DNA from: Hirudinaria manillensis
Taxonomy: Eukaryota > Annelida > Clitellata > Hirudinida > Hirudinidae
Direction of reading: 5' to 3'
Length of the DNA: 64,000 nucleotides
Assembly (NCBI GenBank): GCA_034509925.1
Contig: CM067530.1
Coordinates: 10,724,501 to 10,788,500 of the forward strand
The notes under the pieces were generated by a model. The model was not told where the DNA came from, made no database searches, and was given only the letters and a program-made list of their open reading frames with translations. Shown here piece by piece: positions 51,251 to 61,100 of this stretch (position 1 is its first letter; every line of letters begins with the position of its first letter). Position numbers and translations under genes: made by a program.

Positions 51251-53349
51251 TTAGTCAAACTTCTGCCTCAGCCTGGACTTGAAAAGGACGGGGAGGATGG
51301 AGACCAGGGCCAGTGCCCCCAGGGCCGCCACCGAACCCATGGAGATGGTGCTGTCTTTAGAGGTCATCTCCAGTAGCGTCGTACCTGCCTTGATGAACAC
51401 AAACGATGGAGGAGCAACACCTGTGACGGGAGAGTGAAATTTCTGAGTCAAGTGCTCTCAAATGTTTATTTTCATCGTTTTGTTTCAATAATATGATATT
51501 TCGATGATATTGTTATAATTCACAATTCACTGCATTTAACCATTAATTCATCAATTCAATGATACCATAAAAAAAAAAACAACCGACCTAGAAACGTCCC
51601 GACGAAGAAAGGTAAAACGGGTACGTTTATGATGGGTGAGACGAGGTTGATGAACCAATTTGGTAGCAGAGGTGTGATCCTGAGAAAGATGATGTAGTTG
51701 AGCAGATTGGAGTTATGCTTCTGGACCTACAATATGATACAAAGCATACAATAATATCGCTGATATAACAGTATGTAATTCCTGATATATAATTCCTTTT
51801 CTTTCAACAACCAAACGACAAACAAAAAATATTGCTCGACGCTCGGACCAATTGAAATCAACCACCGACTGAAACCAAGCACTGATTGAAACCAACCACC
51901 GATTGAAACCAACCACTGACTGAAACCAACCACCGATTGAAACCAACCTTGTCCGACCACTCTGCTGCTCTCTGCGGACACAACCTCCAGATGAGTGCTT
52001 TGCCAAAGAAGTTGGAAAGCAGGTAACAGAAGGAAGCACCCACTGCTGAGGCCTTTTTTGTAAATTTATGATTAATTACATTATTACAACAAATTCTGAA
52101 TTTAAAAAAAAAAGATGAACTGCCTAGAAATATTAATTTAATAACAAAAAACAGTCCTAATCTACCAAGAATGATGAGAACTCTAAATATCCTGATCTGA
52201 TTTTAGCTCATCTAATTCTAGTAATGTAATTGGACTGAATATATTATGCTAATTAATTTATTCCACAAACCAAGCAGACGAGAAAGATGGCCAAGTAGAA
52301 CTGAAAGAGGAAGCCAGACAGAATGCTGAGAAAGATGGAGCCTGGTATGGCAAACGACTGAAGGCTGGGATAAAAGAATTTATTATTATTATTATTTCAT
52401 TATTTAATAAGTAATGTTTATCAGCTTATTTGAAATAGCTAAATTTGATATTACAAGTAAGCACACAGTAAATCAACAATTCTATAAATATTTCCATTTA
52501 TTTAAAAATGTCCGAGATATTACATTGAGAAAAATCAAGCATTTTTATTTCTTAATTGAAAAAAACTTTCAAAAAAGCAAAACAAAATGTCTAAAACTAT
52601 GCAAATAAGGTATCATCAAATTACACATCAATTCAGAATAGCAATTGTTGGTGACAGATAATGCAATGAAACACAAGTCATACTAACAACACATATGTTA
52701 CAAAGAATCCTGCCAAGACAGGAAGGAAATGACTTTCCTTGTACTTGGACAGGACCCGCCCCAAGACTTTGGCATCGTCAATGCTCCGAGGCAGCTTGAA
52801 GGCTTTCAGCTCTTCGCTTTTAAATGGAAAAAAACAAGCAATAATGTCAGAAAGATTTAAAAATAAAGTTGACAATAAGGTTTCAAAAAATTTATCAGTA
52901 TATTTTAACTCATTATTCTAGTATGTCAAAGATAAATACAAAAAGTAATTACTATAATGAATAACTATATTTTTTTGTTTTTAATTAACCAGAATTAACA
53001 TCAAGAAAAAATAGTTTAATGAACAATGTGCAAGAATATGTCAACTAATCTTACCTGTCAAACTGAGGTAGAGATCTGTATACCAACATTAATGAAGAAA
53101 GTGCAATAAGAAATATTATGATCAATATCAGGATTGACTTTTTCACGCTTCCTGATTTTATTATAACATCGTTTTCTTTCTTTTTGATTGATGTAAACTC
53201 TAATTCTGGAAACATTCATGATTACATGTAAACATATTGAGTTTTGTCCTAACTTTAAGGTCATAAAATTATTGTAACGAAGAACCTAAAATCTTAAGAA
53301 TAACGTAATTGATAAATATAAATAATAAATTACTTTCTGTTACGTCCAT
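51251..53349 (-). CDS. TMEM41B: TMEM41B, ER lipid scramblase
   Basis: Seven exons join in frame to 266 residues (human 291): 53349-53334, 53205-53055, 52816-52684, 52357-52271, 52052-51948, 51726-51588, 51420-51251. TMEM41B is an ER scramblase of the VTT/DedA family needed for autophagosome formation, lipid droplets and lipoprotein export. Conserved stretches include LPRSIDDAKVLGRVLSKYKE, FAIPGSIFLSILSGFL, VGASFCYLLSNFFGKAL, NYIIFLRITPLLPNWFIN and GVAPPSFVFIKAGTTL, which is the VTT core. The C-terminus KSRLRQKFD matches the human KKLKQKFE. One residue is missing at the exon 3/4 junction compared with human. Exons 4 and 5 end in weak GTTTGT and GTTGGT donors. Confidence 0.95.
51845..51947. repeat. 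Minisatellite in TMEM41B intron 5
   Basis: About six imperfect copies of a 17-18 bp unit (CCGATTGAAACCAACCA and variants) abutting the 3' end of exon 5. Confidence 0.85.
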
Positions 53350-53724
53350 CTTTGTCGCTTTTCTCTTAGATGTTTTCACTGCGACCGCCCGATTACACCC
53401 GAATTGCCCTTTTAATGATCTTACGATGGAAAGATTGATAAACAAAACACTCAGAAAACTCTATATCACAACAATAAATTAGTTGTGAGTTCTTTTTATA
53501 TTTTAGATAGTTTAAAAAATTAAATATAACGACAAGTAATAACTGGTACCAACGTTTTTTAATTATACTCCATAAGTCCATAAACCTATCCAATTTATTT
53601 CTGAAAACCGAGTACTCATAAACCTTAAACTAATTCGCTGCGACTTCCCGATCACTCAACGCGAAGTCACTTTTAGGACAATATTATAACATTTCATCAA
53701 AACTTAATTCATTTTTTATTAAAA

Positions 53725-56320
53725 TTAGCAGTCATTTACTTCAAACAAATCGTCATTTAAGTTCCCAACAATAGCAGGAAGAGTGCGTCCATTGGAGCAG
53801 ACGAGTGAGTGGATGGAGCGGTAAGTCTGTCGATACATTCTAATTCAAAGAAGGAAAATACGATTAACAAATTTAAAAATAAATTTAGTTTAAAAAATAA
53901 AAGTTGCCAACCTCGAATCTCCGGGACTCGATTTTAAATGTTCTATGTAAGACGGGAGAAGCCCATAAAAAAATTTGTTGATTCTTAGAGAAACTAGGTA
54001 TTCGTAATACTTCTGGTATTCGCGGATTTGTTGCAGATCTTGATACACGATGTCTGAACTAAATGATCCTGTTAATTTAACATTTTAGTTTTAGACTCAT
54101 ATCAAGATACAATAATATTGCTGACTGGTCATCTTCAATTTTCCTATAATATATAAAATAAGAAAAATATACTAGTTACTTCTTGAAAGAATATCTTCTG
54201 CCCTAGATCTCACACATTTGTCCATATCCTTAAAATTGAGATCAGATCTGCCTGCACATTGAATAGAATAATTCAGAAACATAATGCTGTCCTTAAGTCT
54301 GAAGACTAATTATGTTACACCACAGAAATAAACTCATAAACTATTATGACTAGCTATGCTTAAAAAGCATTATTTTGATTGACAAGAAATGTAGATTTTG
54401 ATGGCTGGATGAAAATGCAATTTGTTATTATATCAATTTTGTCTCATGAAAAATTGCAAACAATTAAATTGATGTACTTCACTTTTACATAAGGGCCTAC
54501 CTTTCTTTATGAGTTCTTTGGCAGAAGATGCATGCTTTTCAAACTCACTTTTGATAGTGACAAGGTAATGCCTAATCAGGTAGAGCTGTGTATAGGAACT
54601 TTCATCTTTTTAAATGAAAATGAGCAATTATATAATAAATATATAGATTAAATAAAAGGAACATCTATAATGATATATTTATTAAAGCTCATAGAAACAT
54701 TACAGAAATGATGAATCACACTGGAATGTCTCCAAGTAACCTGAAAAAGCAGGAAGTCCGACATCGTGGCACAAACGATTTAAAGCTCTGTAATGATTGA
54801 GCATCTTGTGGGTTGCCAGCAGATCCTTAAGACTCGGGTCCACATTAGTCTCCATCTTTGAAGGAATTTAAACAGTTAAGAGGCAAAGTGTATGATGCTG
54901 GTCAAGCAAAATGTTGTCTTGTGATTGCAATCAGAAGCTTATTGTGACATTCTCTGAAAAGTTTGATACCAACATGAACTTGAAGGGAAGTGAAGAATTT
55001 CATTTGTTCACTTTGACAGCTTTGTCTACTACTTGAAAAGGCTTTGGCCAGTTGTCTCCTCAATTTCTGGTTTTGAGCCAAGAGAGATGAGTATTCAGCT
55101 GGCATTTTCAATGATTTTCTACAATTTCACAAAGCATTGGATAGAATTAAGAAATTAAAATGCTTTTTAAGAAAATTTTTGAGAGAAATTTTAATAATAG
55201 TTTTTGTTGAAACTGACATCGAGTGTTCAAGAGGCTTTTCGATGATATCACGTTTTGATTCATGATGGCAAAGCCCTTCAACATTTACATTAACTTCTTC
55301 CTCATTAGCCATCATTTGTCCATCCAAATTTGTGGTTTGTTCAGTGGCAGGAAGTTCTTCAAGAATTGGTTTTTGCTCAGCAGGATTCTCTTTGCAACAT
55401 GGCAGTTGGGCAGTGGAACAACGGGAAATGGGTGATGACTTTGGAATTGTGACCTTTCTCTTGGCTTGTGCTGGAAATTTGAATTGAGCAAAAGTCTTAT
55501 AAGGGGCAGTCATATGGGCAGGAAGGAAAGTTGGTTTCTTCCGGAAAGCTTCTTTTGAGCTGTTTGTAGGTTTCATTGTCGATGATGATTGGAGTGTTTG
55601 AAGCTGAGAGAGAGGTATGATGGACTGAAGATTTGAAGAATTGGGTCTGATTGGAGTCTTGTTTTCTTTTGCTGCAGGTTTCTTGACTTGCTTGCTGTGC
55701 TCTTGAGGGAGAAGTCTGACATGGTTTTCATCATTTGCCTTTTCTTTCTGTTCCTTCTGAAAAAATAAACAAAAATGAGATTTCAGCTTATTTTTCTATG
55801 GCCATTTTAAATTATTTTTGTTGAGTTCTCACAGATCAGCTACAATCAGTCACCTTATAATCAGTTGCATTTAAATTAAGTTAAAAATTGAAACTTATGA
55901 CAGAAAGTGATTAGGACTTTTTCATGGCTAGATCTAATCTGTGCAGCTTTTTGTAGAAGTTTTTCAATTATTTTCAGTTGCTCCTTTTCCTCAGAGTCAA
56001 TCTCTAAAAATGTATCAAACATTTATAGAAATAAGCAAAATAATATGTCCACATAGTGAGGAGTAGGCTAGTGAAATTGAGTAGTCTTATCCACACATAA
56101 AGGTTGTACCATTAATTTTTAGAAGAGAACTTCTAGGGGCTTCAACTTCAAAGTCATTTTCCCACCTGTGGTAACCAGATAGATGTTTATTATTTTTATC
56201 AAAGCTGTCGTTACGAGGTAAGATTCTAACCTTGAGGACTTGAGCAGCTCTCTGAAGTTTTCTGATAGCGAAGAAATCACATATCTTTGATTGTCGATGA
56301 GTGATGAAAGTTCTGTATAC
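53725..56320 (-). CDS. TEDC2: TEDC2-like tubulin delta/epsilon complex protein
   Basis: A multi-exon gene whose first exon I could not place. Exons seen include 56320-56231, 56165-56110, from 56003, 55756 to about 55220, 55118 to about 54975, about 54857-54742, 54607-54501, 54253-54179, 54070-53932 and a last exon ending at TAA 53725-53727. TEDC2 acts with TEDC1 and delta/epsilon tubulin to stabilise centriole triplet microtubules. Resemblance to human TEDC2 is local: EKEQLKIIEKLLQKAAQIRS (human KELEFLTQALEKAVRVRRG), a central MPAEYSSLLAQNQKLRRQL region, and the C-terminus YQDLQQIREYQKYY...YRSIHSLVCSNGRTLPAI (human CRAVHSLLCEGGARVLTIL). The large central exon is low-complexity and poorly conserved, as in the human protein. 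Confidence 0.7.
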
Positions 56321-56977
56321 CTTATAAATTGAAAATGTTTAAAGACTGAAACACGATATAAAGTAAGGTTGTAATTAATTTATTTGATCACAACAGACAT
56401 TTCTTCCATTTTAGATAAGAGTAGAGTCTGCAAGAGAGTCGAAAAAGGTGTGATTTGAAATACCGTAAGAACAAAACTAAAGGTTTATTTACAAACAAAT
56501 CAAATCCAAGGATGAAAGATCTAAAAGTACATTTAAATTTTAGTTTCGCAATAATTACGTCGTTAGTATATATTTTTTACTTAGTTCAGGCTGGTTAAAT
56601 TACATTTTAAAGAAAATGTAATCAATTTATAATCACTTGATGAAACGCCTTTTATCATGGAGATGTTTCGAACGTATTATTTTGAAAGGCAAAGCAAAGG
56701 AAAATAATGAATTTTAATTAAATTCGATGCCAATTACGGATCTTACGTTGCAATCATGTTGTTTTTTTAGAGTCATCGTTTTCCATACATCTGGTAAACA
56801 TTGCAAAAAAGGTCTAAAATATCGCTTAAAATCATTAACAGGATAAGGTCAATCATTTTGTTGATATCACAGTACATTTTGCTAACACTGATGCTTTAAT
56901 TTATTGTTTTACAGACTTATGGACAATGTAAAAAAAACTGTGGTTATTGACATTAATTATTACGTTTTTTTCAGATA

Positions 56978-57817
56978 ATGGCCGAAAACATTGAATCGAT
57001 AAGTGATGGAAGAGATTCTCAAAAGCCGCAATCGACTATAAGGTTGAATGACATAGGCGAAGAACAGACCCAAAACTCGAGGACTTTACAATCCACTCCA
57101 GGACATTCTATCGACGGAGAGGCCAGTTTTCTGCTCGAGTTTCCGGGGACGTCTTCTGCTCGATCTTCGTCTGGAAATCAGATTTCGAGGTCACCCGCGG
57201 AGGATAACCGCGTTCAGTTATCTTCATCAAGTTCCAGTGTCACCTTGGATTCAGGCCTCTCTTCCATTTCGTCGACATCTTCCAGTGTTGCTATTGATTC
57301 CGGATTTCGCATGTTTGTTATCGCTAGTCTTCGATTATTGGTGATTTGTCAGGGTTTTGCTTTAAAGGCCCATAATTAACACATAACTAATTAATGGGCT
57401 AGTTAAGGGCATCTAAGCTTTCTAGGAGTTGGTGAAATTAAAATAATATTTCGTTGGAAGAATGCATTCATCTTAGATTTAAAAAAGGTGAAAATTAATG
57501 GTAAAATTGTTGATTTAAAATAAAATTGCTGACATAAAATTTACTGGTTGTTCAGAGTCGATGGAGGCTGGGTTTACGTCAGAAGATATAGAAAGTCTTT
57601 CGAAGACGAGGAAACCTTCCAAAGAAATCGCATCATGCCAGTCGGAAGAAGGAACGATGAATTTTTTGCCAGAATATTCCGCTTGAGAGTTCCACCTACC
57701 TCAGAGGAAAACAATGCCATCGGAACTTTGCACCGTGTGCACTTAAAGGAGGAGAGGGAATACTCGAGCCATATCAACAAGAACTCCATTCCAAAGGCCG
57801 CCAAACCAATTTCATAA
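56978..57817 (+). CDS. Uncharacterised 198-residue protein
   Basis: Two coding exons (56978-57312, 57556-57817) join in phase. The ATG lies four bases after a strong acceptor (TTTTTTTCAG), so a 5' UTR exon is expected upstream, in the region shared with TEDC2. The first exon is acidic and Ser-rich, with LDSGLSSISS, which fits the beta-TrCP phosphodegron pattern DSGxxS, and a related AIDSGFR. The second half is basic and folded-looking (DGGWVYVRRYRKSFEDEETF, FFARIFRLRVPPTSEENN). I do not recognise the family. The exon 1 donor (AT|GTTTGT) is weak; a GTGATT donor at 57341 is an alternative but would shift the frame. Confidence 0.65.
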
Positions 57818-58157
57818 ATTTAATTAAGCAACTAGACCAATTAATTGTTTGTTAGAAATTTTCCCCTAAAAAGTCTACCAAATAAATGCATTTTGAAATG
57901 ATCGTAACTTCTGCTGAGCAGATTTTCAGAGGCACGGATGAACTGTGTAATATAGAATAATGTCATTTATATTTTTAAAAGCAATTCTTTGATTTATTAT
58001 TAATTTATAAAATCAAAAATATCTATTTACAAATATATCCGGTTTGTCTTTTAAAAATGAAATCGATGTGTTTACGTATTCCTAAGTTGTGTTTTGTTTG
58101 GTTTACGAGGTGGTGGCATTTTCATTTTGCGAGACAATGAAGAATTAACATTAAGTA

Positions 58158-61100
58158 ATGAATACCCAGAAAAAGAAGCAAATGACTTTGTTAGAAAGTT
58201 GGGCTTCATTAGGAAAGAAGAATTCTGAGAAACACACCATTTCAAAAAATAACTCCAAGTCAGGGGAAAATGTAATTGATTTGTGCGATAGTGATGACGA
58301 GCTTTTATTGCAAGCTCTTGAGAACAGCGCTAGAGAATCGCTAGAGCTTCCTCAAAATAACAATCCTGCAATTTTAGACCTGATAAATTCTATCTCTAAA
58401 ATCAGCTCTGATCAAATGAATGGAGCACGTCAAAATGAGCCTAATTTTAACCTCACATACAGTGATGGCATGAGTGATGATGAAAGTGAAAGACTAATGT
58501 CAAAATTTTGTGAAACTGTTGAGGATTCCTATGCCAGTCAGGTTACAGCTGCAAATGCCAACAAGTTCAATGGCATCAACAAACAAAGCACTGACTACAA
58601 CAAACAATCCAAAAACGACCTAAATTTCTCCATCATGCCACCATGTCAGACATCAGCAAATGGTAGCATCCAAGTTTCTCCGAGCAAAGATCCGAATTTC
58701 GAGCCACAAAAAACATCCACCAAATGCGAAGGCTTCGACAAGGAGACAGGCAAGACGTGGATATATCCAACAAACCGACCGCTCAGGGATTACCAATTCA
58801 ACATAGTCCGTAAGGCGCTCTTCAACAACACCCTCGTCTGCCTCCCGACCGGTCTCGGAAAGACGTTCGTAGCTGCAGTGGTGATGTACAACTACTACAG
58901 ATGGTATCCAGATGGGAAGGTGATCTTCATGGCTCCAACCAAGCCCTTGGTCGCTCAGCAGATTCATGCCTGTTACGAAGTGACCGGCATACCTTCCGAA
59001 GACACGTCGGAGATGACCGGGGCCATGCAGCCCGAGCAGCGCAAGAAATTCTGGAATGATAGGAGAGTCTTCTACCTCACTCCTCAGGTCATGATGAACG
59101 ACCTGCAGAGGGGAGCCTGTCCGGCCCTGCGAGTAAAGTGCCTCGTCGTCGACGAAGCTCACAAGGCTCTCGGCAATCATGCCTACTGCCAGGTCGTCAG
59201 GGAACTTTCCAGGAACGGGACGGAATTTCGGATCGTGGCCCTGAGCGCCACTCCAGGAAGCGATCTGAAAGCCGTCCAGCAGGTGCTGACCAATCTCATG
59301 ATTTCTCACGTGGAACTGCGGACGGAGGAGAGCCTGGACGTCCAGAAATTCACGCACAAAAGGAGCATCGACAAAGTGGTCGTGCCACTCGGGGAAGAGA
59401 TAACGAAGGTCGGCGAGCAGTACATGAAGGTCATCGAAAGGGCCATGCAGAGGCTCAAGCAGTTTGGGGTCATCTATCAGAAGAACTCGAAGAATCTTAC
59501 CAAGTTTCTGATCCTTAAATCGCGAGAGGCATTCCGGAATAGTCCGCCACCTGGACTGACTGTTAGTATCATGATATCACTAATACATTCAGTACATATG
59601 TTAATTTCAACAATAATGATACCAATGACCCAAAAAATAACATTGAAAATGTATAGATAAATTAATAGGGTTTTGGAATATATTCTCGATATCATTAATG
59701 AATTTAATATTAGAATTATTAAAAAATAGACGAAGCATTTCAAATTCATTTGCAGCGAACAAACTTTTTAAGCAAAAACGAAGAAGAAGAAAAAAACTCC
59801 ATTTAACTCGATTTAATAGAATAATTGAAATTAATTCCAGAACGTCCAGAGGAGTTTGATAGAGGGAGACTATGCCACCTGCATGAGTCTTTACCACGGC
59901 TACGAGCTGCTGCTTCGGCACGGCTTAAACTCGTTGTTCTCTTTCCTCCAGGGCGTTGTCGGGAGCAACGGCAACAATGCTCCCTCGACAGCCAATGGCA
60001 ACAACAACAATGGCAGTGGTTTTTCCACTTCTCGAACGAAAACGGAACTGTTGAAGAATCCGGACTTTTCCGAACTCTTCCGGTATCTGGAGGGCAAGTA
60101 CAGGCCCATAAAACATGCCGACCCCAATGCCCTCACTCAGCAATCCTCCACCCAGACGGTCCCGACGACCTTGAACTACGGACATCCGAAGATGAAGAGG
60201 CTCGTGGAAATCGTTGTTGATCACTTCGAGAGATTTGAACAAGGTGTTTAATATCTTATCAATTGATTAGGCAATGAATTGCAATCGTTCGGATTGTTTA
60301 CTTCCTTTCCTGTCATAAGCTAGAGTCATCTATAGCTGAAATCATATTAATTTATATTAATTTATACGATGATGGGCCTGATTTGTAATGTTAATTGTCT
60401 TGTCCAACCAATCGATAAATAAAAAAAAATCGATTTTTGCGATATTGTGATTCCTGATTGTTTATTGACTTTTATTCGCAGATGGTCTCGAGACGAGAGT
60501 CATGATCTTCTCCTCGTTCAGGGACAGCGTGAATGAAATCACTCAACTGCTGAACGTGCATCGACCGAAAATCAAGGCCATGAGCTTCGTTGGCCACTCT
60601 TCCACAGGAGGAGGAGCCAAGGGCTTCAATCAGAAGGACCAGTTGAAAGTCATGCAGAAATTCAGGGATGGGAGTTATAACGTTCTCGTCTCGACTTGCA
60701 TAGGAGAGGAAGGACTGGACATCGGCGAAGTTGACCTCATCGTCTGCTTTGACGCCCACAAGAGTCCCATCCGACTGGTCCAGAGAATGGGCAGGACGGG
60801 CAGGAAGAGGCAGGGCAGGGTCGTGGTTCTCGTCACGGAGGGCAGAGAGGAGCAGATCTACAATGAAAGCCAACACAACAAGAACACCGTCGTCAGGCTC
60901 ATCCAGTCTGGCTCTCGATCGAGGTTCAAGTTCTGCCAGACCAATCCCAGTATGTTGCCTGCTGGCACGAACCCAACCTGCCAAAAGATTCAGGTCGTCG
61001 TTCCGGAATTCCGAGCCATCTCGAAAGTCCGGTCGCTTTCCGTCTCGAGTCTGGATTCTTTGCCAAAAGGGAAATCTTCAAAGAGTTCCAAGAGCAAAGA

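Noticed and set aside
51713-52043. Frames rich in GWFQSVVGF repeats
   Set aside because: Read-through of the intronic minisatellite next to TMEM41B exon 5; the true exon uses a different phase.
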